Source: Acetobacteraceae bacterium (lineage in GTDB: Bacteria > Pseudomonadota > Alphaproteobacteria > Acetobacterales > Acetobacteraceae). From it: a stretch of DNA of 64,000 nucleotides. The translations under genes and the position numbers were made by a program. Below, piece after piece: positions 48,760-58,497 of the stretch (its first letter is position 1; each line of letters begins with the position of its first letter). The notes below the pieces were generated by a model that was not told the DNA's origin, did not search any database, and was given only the letters and a program-made list of their open reading frames with translations. The stretch is taken from positions 1 to 64,000 of the forward strand of contig JAIXWG010000070.1 of the NCBI GenBank assembly GCA_027482245.1, read 5' to 3'.

Positions 48760-49235
48760 CACAATCCCTTCGCGGCTTCCAGCACCTGGCCCGCATGCGC
48801 TTCCGGCTTCACCTTCCGCCAGATGCGGGCGATCCGGCCATCGGCGCCGACCAGGAAGCTCGACCGCTCCATGCCCATGTAGGTCTTGCCATACATCGAC
48901 TTCTCGACCCAGACCCCATAGGCCTCGGCGACCTTGTGATCCTCGTCGGAGGCCAGCGGGAAGGTCAGGTTGTACTTGGCGGCGAACTTCTCGATCGGCT
49001 TCATCGGGTCGGGCGAGATGCCGATGACCGCGAGGCCCGTCTTGCCCAGCGCGGGCAGGGCTTCCTGGATGCCGCAGGCCTGCTTGGTGCAGCCGGGGGT
49101 GTCCGCCTTCGGGTAGAAGTAGAGCAGGTAGGGCTTGCCTGCGAGGTCGCCGCTGCTGACGGTCCGTCCGCCGGATGCCGGCATGGTGAAGGCGGGGGCG
49201 GGGGCGCCCTCGGCGGGGCCGGCGGTATCGGGCAT
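48759..49235 (-). CDS. bcp: Peroxiredoxin Bcp (thioredoxin-dependent thiol peroxidase)
   Basis: A 158-residue peroxiredoxin reducing hydroperoxides. It has the peroxidatic Cys in YPKADTPGCTKQACGIQEAL and the resolving Cys five residues later, the atypical 2-Cys Bcp pattern, then VIGISPDPMKPIEKF. Cytoplasmic, standard length. It sits between glnE (13 bp) and the methyltransferase gene (one-base overlap) on the minus strand. Confidence 0.95.
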   Translation of the reverse strand: MPDTAGPAEGAPAPAFTMPASGGRTVSSGDLAGKPYLLYFYPKADTPGCTKQACGIQEALPALGKTGLAVIGISPDPMKPIEKFAAKYNLTFPLASDEDHKVAEAYGVWVEKSMYGKTYMGMERSSFLVGADGRIARIWRKVKPEAHAGQVLEAAKGL

Positions 49236-49247
49236 TGGGGGTCTCTC

Positions 49248-52200
49248 TCAGGCGGGCGGGAGGGTCGGGTCGCCGACATGCCGGATGAAGCTGTCGCGCA
49301 CCCGGCTGGCGGCGTCCCGCATCTGTGCGCGAAGCGCCGGCTGGTCAACCGGTGGCTGTGGCAGATGGGCGGCGAGAACCCGCAGCAGGGCCGCGGCCAC
49401 GGGTTCTGGCAGCGCTTCCTCCCGCCACTGGCCGACGGTGAGGCGGAGATGGGCGGTGATGGCGCGCCAGAGGCGTTCCGCGGTGATCAGCGCCTCCGCC
49501 TCCTCGGCCGGCAGGATGCCCGCCTTCGCCAGCCCGGCCAGCGCGAGCCGGGTGGTGGGGGACAGGATGGCGGGCAGGCGCGCGGCGTGGGTCACCTGCA
49601 GGGCCTGGGCGATGAACTCCACCTCGATCAACCCGCCGGCCTTGTGCTTCACGTCCCAGGGCCCGTCGCCCGGCAGGTCCCGCAGCAGCCGGGCGCGCAT
49701 GGCGGTGGCGTCCGCCAGCACCTGGCGCGCATCGGCGGGGCGGGTCTGCGCCTGGCGGATCGCGGCCTCCACCCGGCGTTTCAGCCCCGGCGCGCCGGCC
49801 ACGAAGCGTGCCCGCGTCAGCGCCATGCGTTCCCAGGTCCAGGCGCTTTCGGCGTGGTAGCGTTCGAAGGCGGGCAGGGAGACGGCGACGGGGCCCTTCG
49901 AGCCGGAGGGGCGCAGCCGCATGTCCACCTCGAACAGCCGCCCCTCGGCGCCTGGCGAGGTCAGCGCGCCCACCACCTGGTTGGCGAGGCGCCCGAAATA
50001 CTGGCTCGGCGCCAGCGTCTTCTGCCCGCCGCTGCTCTCCGTCGCGTCCTCCGCATGGTCGTAGACCAGGATGAGGTCGAGGTCGGAGCCCGGCAGCATG
50101 TCCCGCCCGCCAAGTTTCCCCAAGGCCACGACGCCGAGGTTGCCGCCCGCCACCTTGCCGTGGCGCTTGGCGAAATCCTGCGCGATGCGCGGCAGCAGCC
50201 CGCCGATCGCGGCATCGGCGAGCGCGCTGCGGGCGATGCCGGCCTCATCCACGTCGATCCGGCCTTCGAGGGCGGCGGCGTCGATCTCGAACTTCCGTTC
50301 GGTCACCAGGCGGCGGGCGGCTTCCAGCGCTTCCTCCAGGAAGCGGGCATCCTTCACCAGCGCGGGCAGGGCGGCGGTCGGGTCCGTGCCGTTGGCCGTG
50401 GAGGCGCCGGCCAGCAACCCGTCCAGCGCGGCCGCGTTGCGACTGAAATGATCCGCCAGTTGAGGCGCCGCCCCCAGCACGAAGGCCAGACGGTCCAGCA
50501 GCGCGGGGTTCCGCGCCAGCAGGCTCAACACCTGCACGCCGGCGGGCAGCCGGCCGAGCGCGGCATCGAGCCGCAGCAGCGCCGCATCCGGCTGCGGCTG
50601 CCGGCCGAAGGCGGTCAGCAGCGCAGGCATCAGCGCGGTCAGCAATTCGCGCGCGCGTTCGCTGCGCGTGGCGCGCGTCCGGCCATGGTGCCAGCCGCGC
50701 ACGACGCCCGCGACGGCCGACGGGTTCTGGAAGCCGAGGCCGCGCAGCGTCGCCAGCGTCCCCGGATCATCCTCCACACCCGTGAAGACCAGGTCGCCGC
50801 CCGCGCCCTCCCCGGCGGAGAGGTCGGGCGCTTCCTCGAACAGCCCGGCGTAGCGGCGCTCAACCTTGGTCAGGTGGCCGACCAGGGCGGCGGTGAAGGC
50901 GGCCGCGCTGTCATACCCCATGAAGGAGGCGATGAGCGCGAGCCCGGCCTCGTCCTCCGGCAGCCTGTGGGTCTGGCGATCCGCCACCATCTGCAGCCGA
51001 TGCTCGACCGTGCGCAGGAACCCATAGGCATCGGCCAGGTCCGCGGCCGCGCGGCGGTCGATCTTGCCCGCGGCGGCCAGCGCCGCCAGCGCGCCCAGCG
51101 TCGTCGGGTCCCGCAGCCCCGGGTCGCGCCCGCCCCAGATCAGCTGCAGCACCTGGGTGGTGAACTCGATCTCCCGGATGCCGCCGCGGCCGAGCTTCAC
51201 GTCGTGGCCGGCCACCTGCACGCTGGCATGCGCGCCCTTGTGGCCCTTGTGGGCGTGGATCTGGCGCTTGATGGAATGGATGTCCGCGACGGCGGCGAAA
51301 TCCAGGTGCCGGCGCCAGACGAAGGGCCGGATCTCCCGCAGGAAATGGTCCCCGAGCGCGCGGTCCCCGGCGACCGGCCGCGCCTTGATCATGGCGGCGC
51401 GTTCCCAGTTCTGGCCCATGCTCTCGTAGTAGACGATCGCCGCCGGCAGGCTCACGGCCAGCGGCGTCGCCGCCGGGTCGGGGCGCAGCCGCAAATCCGT
51501 GCGGAAGACGTAGCCATCCTCCGTCCGCTCCTCCAGCAGCCGCACCAGGTCCCGCGCCAGGCGCACATAGATGGCGCCGGCCCGGTCGGCATCGTAGGCT
51601 GCGGCCTCCGGGTCGTAGAGCACCATGAGGTCGATATCCGAGGAGTAGTTCAGCTCGCGCCCACCGAGCTTGCCCATGCCCAGCACGACCAGGCCGGACC
51701 CCTTGCCTGTCGCGCGCGGGTCATGCCGTGCCGCCCCGCCCGCAAGCTTCAGGTCGCCGCGCGCCTGCGCTTCGCGCAGCAGATGCGCGCAGGCGTAGTC
51801 GGTGCAGGCATCGGCCAGGTCGCTCAGCGCGCCCGTCACGCGGTCCAGCGGCCACAGGCCCATCAGGTCCGCCACCGCCGCGATCAGCGCCGCCTGCCGC
51901 TTGGCCTGCCGCAGCAGGGAAGCGACGCCGGGCCGCGTCGCCGCCGGGTCCGCGCGGCTGAGCGGGTCGAGCGCGAGGGCGAAGGTCGCGTCCGGCCCGC
52001 GTTCCATCAGCCGCAGCAGGGTCGCGGATTCCCGCAGCGCGAGGTCGGCGAGGTAGGGGCTGTGCCCGCCCAGCGCGGCAACCAGCGCCGCGCCCTGGGC
52101 CGTCGCCCCGAAGGCGCGCTCCGCCGCCCCCTTCTCCGCGAAGCGCCCGGCCAGCATGGCGGCGGCTTCGGCGTCATGCGCCCGCAGCGCCAGCGGCGTG

Positions 52201-52265
52201 GCGGGTGGCGACCAGGCGGCGGCTTCGGCGGCGAGGGGGCTCGCCGGTGCTCGGGTTTTCGGCAT
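49248..52265 (-). CDS. glnE: Bifunctional glutamine synthetase adenylyltransferase/adenylyl-removing enzyme
   Basis: A 1005-residue nitrogen-control enzyme that adds AMP to or removes it from glutamine synthetase in response to PII. It has two nucleotidyltransferase domains: NYSSDIDLMVLYDPE (207-221) in the N-terminal half and MLPGSDLDLILVYDH (around 725) in the C-terminal half, joined by helical regions with AERRYAGLF-type motifs, and ends in a helical bundle. Length fits. The start at MPKTRAPAS leaves only 17 bp to the divergent AsmA-like gene; a longer frame upstream would overlap that gene and is Arg/Pro rich. Confidence 0.95.
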   Translation of the reverse strand: MPKTRAPASPLAAEAAAWSPPATPLALRAHDAEAAAMLAGRFAEKGAAERAFGATAQGAALVAALGGHSPYLADLALRESATLLRLMERGPDATFALALDPLSRADPAATRPGVASLLRQAKRQAALIAAVADLMGLWPLDRVTGALSDLADACTDYACAHLLREAQARGDLKLAGGAARHDPRATGKGSGLVVLGMGKLGGRELNYSSDIDLMVLYDPEAAAYDADRAGAIYVRLARDLVRLLEERTEDGYVFRTDLRLRPDPAATPLAVSLPAAIVYYESMGQNWERAAMIKARPVAGDRALGDHFLREIRPFVWRRHLDFAAVADIHSIKRQIHAHKGHKGAHASVQVAGHDVKLGRGGIREIEFTTQVLQLIWGGRDPGLRDPTTLGALAALAAAGKIDRRAAADLADAYGFLRTVEHRLQMVADRQTHRLPEDEAGLALIASFMGYDSAAAFTAALVGHLTKVERRYAGLFEEAPDLSAGEGAGGDLVFTGVEDDPGTLATLRGLGFQNPSAVAGVVRGWHHGRTRATRSERARELLTALMPALLTAFGRQPQPDAALLRLDAALGRLPAGVQVLSLLARNPALLDRLAFVLGAAPQLADHFSRNAAALDGLLAGASTANGTDPTAALPALVKDARFLEEALEAARRLVTERKFEIDAAALEGRIDVDEAGIARSALADAAIGGLLPRIAQDFAKRHGKVAGGNLGVVALGKLGGRDMLPGSDLDLILVYDHAEDATESSGGQKTLAPSQYFGRLANQVVGALTSPGAEGRLFEVDMRLRPSGSKGPVAVSLPAFERYHAESAWTWERMALTRARFVAGAPGLKRRVEAAIRQAQTRPADARQVLADATAMRARLLRDLPGDGPWDVKHKAGGLIEVEFIAQALQVTHAARLPAILSPTTRLALAGLAKAGILPAEEAEALITAERLWRAITAHLRLTVGQWREEALPEPVAAALLRVLAAHLPQPPVDQPALRAQMRDAASRVRDSFIRHVGDPTLPPA

Positions 52266-52282
52266 GCCCGGGGAAGGAAGCG

Positions 52283-55200
52283 ATGAGGGCGGCCGCGGGT
52301 CAAGTGGCGCGGGAGGCGCATTGGTGGCTGCACCGCCTCTGCGGCCTCGGCGTGCTGCTGCTGGTCCTGGCCGGGCTCGGCGCCTGGCGGCTCTCCGCCG
52401 GCCCGATCGAGCTGCCCTTCCTGGCCCAGCTGATCGAACAGCAGGCGAACGGGGAGGGCGCGGAGGCGCGGTTCGAGGTCGGGCGCGCCGAGATCGGGTG
52501 GGAGGGGTGGCGGGACGGCAATTTGATGCCGGTCCGGCTTCGGCTGGCCGCCGTCCGGCTGCGCGGCGCCGATGGCTCGCTGCGGGCGGAACTGCCCGAC
52601 GCCGCCATGACCCTGTCCCTGCCCTGGCTGCTGCGCGGCGAGTTGGCGCCCGGCACTCTGGAACTGCAGCGGCCCGCGCTGCGGCTCCGCCGCGATGCGG
52701 CGGGGGAGGTTTCCGTGCTGGTCGGCACCCAGGCGGCGGAGGCGCCATCCGCCACCGCCACGACGTCCCGCCTGGATGAGATCCTGGCCGCGATGATGCG
52801 CCCGCCGACGGAGGAGACGCCGCTCGGCGCCCTGTCCCGCCTGCGCATCGCCGATGGGCGCATCGTGGTGGAGGACGAGGCGCTCGGCGCCACCTGGGTG
52901 CTGGACCAGGCGACGCTCGACCTGCGGCGCCTGTCCGCCGGCGGCATCGCCGGCCATGGCGGCGGCACGCTGCTGCTGGGGCAGGCGCGGGTCGGCATGA
53001 CCTTCACGGCCGAAGCGGTGGGCAGCCCGGCCGAACTGAGCTTCCGGCTCGCGATCCCTGAAGTGCAGCCGGCGCTGCTGGCCGCCGCCGCCCGGCCGCT
53101 GGCGCCGCTCGCGCATCTCGACGCCGCGACGCGGATCGAGGTGGCGGGCCGCCTCGATGCGCAGGGCGCCATCCGCCACATGCAGGCGACGCTGGGCGCC
53201 GGTGCCGGGCGGCTCGACCTCGGCGGCGGGCGCGTGCTGCCGCTGGGCGGGCTCGACCTGGCGATCGAGGGCACGCCCACCGCGCTGTCCATCCCCCGCG
53301 CCACCCTGCGCCTTGCCGGCGGCACCACCGCGCCGGTGCTGACCGCGACGGCGGAAGCCGCGCGCAGCGGGCCGGGCTGGCGGGGGGCGGCGACCCTGGC
53401 GCTCGACCAGGTCTCCGTCGCCGACCTGCCACGCTACTGGCCGCGCGGCCTCGGCGTCGGCAGCGAGCGCGACTGGATCCTGGAGAACGTCACCGCCGGC
53501 ACCGCCCGCAACGGCCAGTGGCGGGCGGAGGTGGAGGCCAGCGCGGACCTGGCGCAGCTGCGCGTCACGGCCTTGGCCGGCACGCTGGATGTGGCCGATG
53601 CCACGGTCCACTGGCTGCGGCCCATCGCGCCCGCCACCGGCGCCACCGGCACCGTGACCTTCGGGCTGGAGGAGATTTCGCTGCGGGTGACGGGCGGAAG
53701 GCAGACCCCCCTCCCGGTGGCCGGCGCCCCCGCCGGCCAGAACGTGGTCCAGGCGAAGGAAGGGCTGGTCCGCTTCCTGTTCCCCGCGGAGGGCCAGGAC
53801 CGCGCGGAGATGAGCTTCGAGCTGGCCGGGCCCATCCCCCAGGCCGTGGCCATCATCCAGCACCCCCGCCTCAAGCTGTTCGACCGCCGCCCCTTCCCGG
53901 TGAAGGACCCGACCGGCAGCTTCGAGGGGCGGCTGACCGTCGCCTTCCCCCTGCTGGCCGACCTGCCGGTGGAGGCGCTGCGCATCGGCGCGCGCACCCG
54001 CATCCGCGACGTCCGGATCAATGACGTGCTGTTCGGCCGCCCGCTGGAACGCGGCCAGGCGGAGCTGATCGTCGATACCGATGGGCTGCGCGTCACCGGC
54101 ACCGGCACGCTGGGGGGCATCAATGCGCGGCTCGGCGTGGAGATGGATTTCCGCGCCGGCCCGCCGACCCAGGTGGTGATGCGGGAAACCGTCTCCGCCC
54201 GCACCGACGCCGCCACCATCGCGGCGCTGGGCCTGCCGCTCGACGAGTTGGCGACCGGACCGGTGGGGCTGGAGGTGCGGACCGAACGCCGCCGCAGCGG
54301 CCAGGGCCGCGCCACCATCCGCGGCGATTTGCGCGAGGCGCGGATGGAGATCGCGCCCCTGTCCTGGACCAAGGCCCCCGGCCAGCCCAGCGCGGCGGAG
54401 GGGGTGCTGCGCCTCAACGGCGACAATCTGGAAGCCGTGGAGACCTTCCGGCTGGAGGCGCCGGCGCTGCTCATGCGCGGCAATGCCGCCTTCGGCCGCG
54501 GCGCGAGGCTGGAACGCGTGACCATCAACGAGGCCGCGGTGGAGCAGAGCCGCTTCGCCGGGGAGGCCCGGCCCCCGGCACGCGATGGCGGCCCCTGGTC
54601 CCTGCTGTTGCGCGGCCCCGTGCTCGACCTGCGGCGCACCATGGCGGAGGACAGCCCCGCCGCCCCGGCCGCCGCCGCGCCCCAGGGCCCGCCCGGCACG
54701 ACCTGGGCGGTGGATGGGCGCTTCGACCGCACGCTGCTCGGCCCGGGGCGTGAACTCGGCGCCATGGAGGCGCGGGTGCTGGTGGATGGGCTCGGCGTGG
54801 TGCGGGAAGGCCGGGTCGCCGGCCGGGCCGGCCCCCGCGGGCCCTTCGAGGTCTCCATCACCGCGGCCGGCGCCGGGCGGGCCGTGCGCGTGACGGCGGA
54901 CGATGCCGGCGCGCTCCTCGGCAGCTTCGACGTGCTGCGGCACCTCGAGGGCGGTCGGCTGACGGTCAACGCCACCTACGCCCATAACCGCCCCGGCGCG
55001 CCGCTGTCCGGCACGGCGGAGATGAGCGACTTCGCGGTGCGCAACGCGCCGGGCTTCGCCAAGCTGCTGCAGGCGCTGACCTTCTACGGGCTGGTGGAGG
55101 CGCTGTCGGGGCCGGGGCTTTCCTTCTCCCGCATGGTCGCGCCCTTCACGCTGACGCCGGAGGAGCTGACGCTGTCGGAGGCCCGGGCCTTCTCGGCCTC

Positions 55201-55474
55201 CCTCGGCCTGACCGCCAAGGGTACGCTGCACCGCCGCCAGCAGCGCCTGGCGATGGAGGGCACCATCGTGCCGGCCTACATCTTCAACTCGTTGCTGGGG
55301 AACATCCCGATCCTGGGGCGGCTGTTCTCCCCGGAAACCGGCGGCGGGCTGTTCGCCGCGACCTTCCGCGTCTCGGGCCCGGCGGACGATCCCTCGGTCA
55401 GCGTCAACCCGCTGGCGGCGCTGACGCCGGGCTTCCTGCGCGGGCTGTTCGGGATCGGACAGGGCGCCCCCTGA
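52283..55474 (+). CDS. Very large AsmA/YhdP-like envelope protein
   Basis: A 1063-residue protein with one N-terminal membrane helix (about 19-38, LCGLGVLLLVLAGLGAWRLS) and a long beta-rich periplasmic body. The C-terminal NSLLGNIPILGRLFSPETGG and the GAEARFEVGRAEIGWEG start match the YhdP/AsmA-like (DUF3971) family. These bridge-like proteins are thought to move phospholipids between membranes. The ATG follows GGAAGG. It begins 17 bp from the divergent glnE start. A very long antisense frame is an artefact of GC bias. Confidence 0.9.
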   Translation: MRAAAGQVAREAHWWLHRLCGLGVLLLVLAGLGAWRLSAGPIELPFLAQLIEQQANGEGAEARFEVGRAEIGWEGWRDGNLMPVRLRLAAVRLRGADGSLRAELPDAAMTLSLPWLLRGELAPGTLELQRPALRLRRDAAGEVSVLVGTQAAEAPSATATTSRLDEILAAMMRPPTEETPLGALSRLRIADGRIVVEDEALGATWVLDQATLDLRRLSAGGIAGHGGGTLLLGQARVGMTFTAEAVGSPAELSFRLAIPEVQPALLAAAARPLAPLAHLDAATRIEVAGRLDAQGAIRHMQATLGAGAGRLDLGGGRVLPLGGLDLAIEGTPTALSIPRATLRLAGGTTAPVLTATAEAARSGPGWRGAATLALDQVSVADLPRYWPRGLGVGSERDWILENVTAGTARNGQWRAEVEASADLAQLRVTALAGTLDVADATVHWLRPIAPATGATGTVTFGLEEISLRVTGGRQTPLPVAGAPAGQNVVQAKEGLVRFLFPAEGQDRAEMSFELAGPIPQAVAIIQHPRLKLFDRRPFPVKDPTGSFEGRLTVAFPLLADLPVEALRIGARTRIRDVRINDVLFGRPLERGQAELIVDTDGLRVTGTGTLGGINARLGVEMDFRAGPPTQVVMRETVSARTDAATIAALGLPLDELATGPVGLEVRTERRRSGQGRATIRGDLREARMEIAPLSWTKAPGQPSAAEGVLRLNGDNLEAVETFRLEAPALLMRGNAAFGRGARLERVTINEAAVEQSRFAGEARPPARDGGPWSLLLRGPVLDLRRTMAEDSPAAPAAAAPQGPPGTTWAVDGRFDRTLLGPGRELGAMEARVLVDGLGVVREGRVAGRAGPRGPFEVSITAAGAGRAVRVTADDAGALLGSFDVLRHLEGGRLTVNATYAHNRPGAPLSGTAEMSDFAVRNAPGFAKLLQALTFYGLVEALSGPGLSFSRMVAPFTLTPEELTLSEARAFSASLGLTAKGTLHRRQQRLAMEGTIVPAYIFNSLLGNIPILGRLFSPETGGGLFAATFRVSGPADDPSVSVNPLAALTPGFLRGLFGIGQGAP

Positions 55475-55486
55475 GCGGGGCGGGGG

Positions 55487-55786
55487 TCATCCCAGCCAGC
55501 TTGCCGCCGCCGCCGCGGCGGCGCCGACCGGCAGCGCCACCCATTCCCGCCCGGTGAGGTGCATCGCCGCCATGGTCGCGACGCAGCCCGCCGCGACCGG
55601 CAGGCCGCCCTTCACCACGGCCACCGCCGCCACCGCGACGAACAGGTTGCCCGGGGCGGCGCGCAGCACCCGGTCCATCAGCGGCGAGACCCCCATCGCC
55701 CGCGCCGCCAGCCAGCCGCCGACGCGCATGGAGAAGGTCAGCGCGGCGAGCGCCAGCACGACGAGCCAGGGCCAGGGGTCGCTCAT
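55487..55786 (-). CDS. azlD: AzlD domain protein (branched-chain amino acid export subunit)
   Basis: A 99-residue small membrane protein with three to four helices. It has the family pattern TFSMRVGGWLAARAMG near 17-32 and RAAPGNLFVAVAAVAVV. It works with AzlC to export branched-chain amino acids or analogues. azlC is just upstream (6 bp), the usual order. It ends 12 bp from the convergent end of the AsmA-like gene. Confidence 0.88.
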   Translation of the reverse strand: MSDPWPWLVVLALAALTFSMRVGGWLAARAMGVSPLMDRVLRAAPGNLFVAVAAVAVVKGGLPVAAGCVATMAAMHLTGREWVALPVGAAAAAAASWLG

Positions 55787-55792
55787 GCCCGG

Positions 55793-56488
55793 TCACCCAT
55801 CGTCGCGCATCACGGCCACCGCCGTGCCCGCCGCGCCGCCCAGCAGCATGGCCCAATGCGCCGCCAGGACGGGCAGGGCCAGCAGCGCCACGGCGGCGGA
55901 GACGATCCAGGGCAGCGCCGTCGCGCGGCCCCGCCACTGGTCGGGGATGTAGGCGACGATGAAGCCCAGCGGGATGAAGGCCGCGGCCGCCGCCCAGCCG
56001 CCGGCCAGGGAGAAGGCGGCGCCATAGCCGATGACGGTGCCACCCACCCAGCCCACCACCGTCACGGCGCTGGCGCCGAACAGGATGCCGGCATCGGGCC
56101 GCCCGCGCTCGGCCTCCCCGGCCGCGATCATCCAGGTGGCGTCGCCGTAGATCGCCAGGCTCGGCAGCATCCGCCGCCAGGGCAGGCCGGGATAGAGCGT
56201 CGCGAGCCGCGCGCCCATGACGAGGTAGCGGAGGTTCACCGCCCCCGCCGCCAGCAGGATGGCGAGCAGCGGCGGCACGGCGGACCAGAGCTGCAGCGCC
56301 AGCGCCTGGGCGGTGCCGGAATAGACGCCGGCGCTGAACAGCGTCGCCAGCGGCAGGGACATGCCCGCCTGCCGGCAGGCCGCCCCCATCGCCAGCCCGC
56401 CCGCCCCGGTGGAGAGCAGCAGCGGCCAGGCCAGAACGGCGCCACGGGCGGTGCCGGCTGTGGTGAAGGTGGCAGGCGGTTCGGGCAT
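55793..56488 (-). CDS. azlC: AzlC family permease (branched-chain amino acid export)
   Basis: A 231-residue inner-membrane protein. Seen: the N-terminal GLAMGAACRQAGMSLPLATL, FSAGVYSGTAQALALQLW, VNLRYLVMGARLATLY and FGASAVTVVGWVGGTVIGY, all AzlC landmarks. The start gives MPEPPATF; further upstream in-frame starts would overlap the next gene. Paired with azlD; a membrane protein gene lies 5 bp upstream on the same strand. Confidence 0.9.
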   Translation of the reverse strand: MPEPPATFTTAGTARGAVLAWPLLLSTGAGGLAMGAACRQAGMSLPLATLFSAGVYSGTAQALALQLWSAVPPLLAILLAAGAVNLRYLVMGARLATLYPGLPWRRMLPSLAIYGDATWMIAAGEAERGRPDAGILFGASAVTVVGWVGGTVIGYGAAFSLAGGWAAAAAFIPLGFIVAYIPDQWRGRATALPWIVSAAVALLALPVLAAHWAMLLGGAAGTAVAVMRDDG

Positions 56489-56493
56489 CCGGG

Positions 56494-58203
56494 TCAGTCG
56501 GTCGGCAGGGCGCCACTCTGCCCCGCAACCATCGGGCGGCGCCACCCTGGCGCCAGCACCCAGATGCCGTCGGCCTGGCGCAGCAGGTCCCGCGCCGGGT
56601 CCATGCCCCGCCGCGCCGCCGCCAGCGCGGCCTCGTCGCCCAGCACGTAGAGGCTGCCGGACTCGTGCCGCCCGGTCGCCAGGCGGGCGCTGGTGGTCGC
56701 GTTCAGCGCCTCCACCCGGGCGGGATCGAGCCGCGCGAGGTAGACGGCATCGGTGGGCAGGCCGCGCGTGGCGGCCAGCACGGCCACCTCCTCCCAATGC
56801 CTTGCCTGCATGCCGGTGGGCGCCAGGCGGATGCGCTCATAGCGTGCGGTCGCCTGCATCCAGAAGGGATCGGCCAGGCGGAGCGGCGCGGTGGCGACGG
56901 TCGGACGGAAGAAGCCGTGCAGGCGGGCGAAGCCGGGGCGGAGGTCCGCCACCTGCACCACTAGCAGCCCCGCCAGCACCAGCCCCGCCCGCCTTCCGCC
57001 CAGCGCATGGACCAGCACGGCGATGGCCCCGATCATCGCGGCATAGGCGACGGGCCAGAAGAAACGGACGGAGGCGCGGAGCGCATCGGCCAGGCCGACG
57101 AGCCGGTCCGGCAGCGCCACCAGCTCCGTCACCCACCCACCGACGGACAGCCGGTGGGTGACGGCCAGCGCCATGAACACCGCGAGCCCGGCCAGCAGCG
57201 TCCTGCGCGGGCGGAGGCCCGGCCGGGCCACGAAACCCGCGAGCCCCGCCGCCAGCAGCAGCAGCACGCCAAGGCCGAGATAGGAATCCTGCGCCTCCAG
57301 GTGGTCCGCCCGCGGCAGGGCGGGCAGGAAGCGGCCCCATTCGCCGGGATCGAAGGGCGCCAGCAGGTCGAGCTGCATGCGCCCGAAGCCGCCCCAGGTG
57401 CCGCCGAGACCGCCGCCCAGGACGAAGAACCCCGCCAGCCACAGCCCGCCGAGGCCGATCGCGGGCACGGCCACCGCTTCCGCGACCAGCCAGGCCGGCT
57501 GGCGATCCGCCCGCAGCGCGCGGGCCAGCGCGTCGGTCGCCCAGAGCCCCGCCACCATCGGCAGCAGGTAGGCGTGGATGAGGGAAGCGGCGAACACCAG
57601 CGCGGCCCAGCCCGCCAGGCGTCGCGCCGCGGGGCCCTGCGTCAGGCAGAGATGCAGCGCCATCAACAGAAGGAACTGCCCGCCGAGGGCGAAATGCCCG
57701 CCCAGCCGGTTCAGCAGCAGCGGCTGCACCAGGAACAGCGCCGCGCCGGCCAGCCTCGCCAGCGGGTCCGGGGTGAAGAGGCCGATGATCCGCCAGGCCA
57801 TGAAGCCCTGCAGCGCCCCGCAGGCGTAGAGCCAGAGGCCCCAGTATTGCGGGACCTCCACCAGCGGCCGCAGCGCCTTGAAGAAGAAGGCGAGCAGCGG
57901 GATCGCATCGGCGTAGAAGATGGAGGACCCGATCTCCATCCCCCAATCCGGGTTCAGCCCCGGCGGCCAGGACCAGGGGGCGCGGCTGAACCAGGTCCAG
58001 CCGAGCCAGTACTGCACGGGGTCCGGGCCGATCGTGCCCTCCAGCATCCAGGCCGTGCGCCAGGGGGCCAGGATCGCCGGGCCGTAGATCGCCGCGATGA
58101 CGAGGAAGCCCATCGCCACCGCCGCCGCGCCGCCCCCCCATCGCGGCAGGGAGACGGGCAGGGTCGCGGGCAGCGGCAGCCCAGGCAGGGCGGCGCGGGA
58201 CAT
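56494..58203 (-). CDS. Polytopic membrane protein, GT-C-like (DUF6311-like)
   Basis: A 569-residue protein with a dozen or so hydrophobic helices in the first 430 residues and a soluble C-terminal part of about 130 residues. The first loop contains GTIGPDPVQYWLGWTWFSRA (about 57-76), with an acidic residue as in GT-C glycosyltransferases, and WSWPPGLNPDWGMEIGSSIF. This fits DUF6311-type proteins, presumed to act in surface polysaccharide or lipid glycosylation; activity unproven. The ATG at MSRAALPG is preferred over an Arg-rich upstream extension. Confidence 0.75.
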   Translation of the reverse strand: MSRAALPGLPLPATLPVSLPRWGGGAAAVAMGFLVIAAIYGPAILAPWRTAWMLEGTIGPDPVQYWLGWTWFSRAPWSWPPGLNPDWGMEIGSSIFYADAIPLLAFFFKALRPLVEVPQYWGLWLYACGALQGFMAWRIIGLFTPDPLARLAGAALFLVQPLLLNRLGGHFALGGQFLLLMALHLCLTQGPAARRLAGWAALVFAASLIHAYLLPMVAGLWATDALARALRADRQPAWLVAEAVAVPAIGLGGLWLAGFFVLGGGLGGTWGGFGRMQLDLLAPFDPGEWGRFLPALPRADHLEAQDSYLGLGVLLLLAAGLAGFVARPGLRPRRTLLAGLAVFMALAVTHRLSVGGWVTELVALPDRLVGLADALRASVRFFWPVAYAAMIGAIAVLVHALGGRRAGLVLAGLLVVQVADLRPGFARLHGFFRPTVATAPLRLADPFWMQATARYERIRLAPTGMQARHWEEVAVLAATRGLPTDAVYLARLDPARVEALNATTSARLATGRHESGSLYVLGDEAALAAARRGMDPARDLLRQADGIWVLAPGWRRPMVAGQSGALPTD

Positions 58204-58407
58204 GCGGCGGGTCTTTCCTGGCGGCTGGCGGGACGCCCGGCGGGTTGCACGGTGCGGTCGAGAAACGGGCAACCGCCCGGCGGTTTCCGCGTCAGCGGCA
58301 CCGGGACGCAGGATGGCGGGGAATTGAGGGCACGCCGCGGCACGAAAACGCTGGAACGGCGGCAGCGGGTTGGGTAATTATTCCTGCGTCAAGGGCCCGG
58401 TTCGCGT
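58204..58407. other. Non-coding gap with partial dispersed repeat
   Basis: About 200 bp between the GT-C-like gene and the tyrS 3' region. It contains GC-rich inverted segments (GACGCCCGGCGGG, GCCCGGCGG) and GAATTGAGGGCACG ... GCACGAAAACG (58321-58350), which resembles the 3' end of intergenic repeat copy B (44776-44880). No gene or promoter was recognised. Confidence 0.4.
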
Positions 58408-58433
58408 CCCGGGGCGGTCAGGGCCGCCCCGGG
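58408..58433 (-). terminator. 10-bp perfect hairpin downstream of tyrS
   Basis: CCCGGGGCGG / CCGCCCCGGG with a 6-nt loop, about 65 nt beyond the tyrS stop and just after the 35-bp element on the minus strand. No T-run follows. Confidence 0.5.
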
Positions 58434-58436
58434 GAT

Positions 58437-58471
58437 ACCGCGAAAACGGTGCTAAAAGTGCTAAAACGGGT
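58437..58471 (-). repeat. 35-bp 3'-flanking element, copy 2
   Basis: Read on the minus strand: ACCCGTTTTAGCAC, TTTTAGCACC, GTTTTCGCGGT. It is identical to copy 1 (24985-25019) at 33 of 35 positions and begins 26 nt after the tyrS stop codon, in the same direction as tyrS. A strong hairpin follows. Confidence 0.8.
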
Positions 58472-58497
58472 AAACGCGATGTAGTCCGGGGGGCCTC

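Noticed and set aside
58398-58440. tRNA T-arm-like sequence GGTTCGCGTCC
   Set aside because: There is no acceptor stem, D-arm or anticodon arm around it; the sequence belongs to a hairpin downstream of tyrS.
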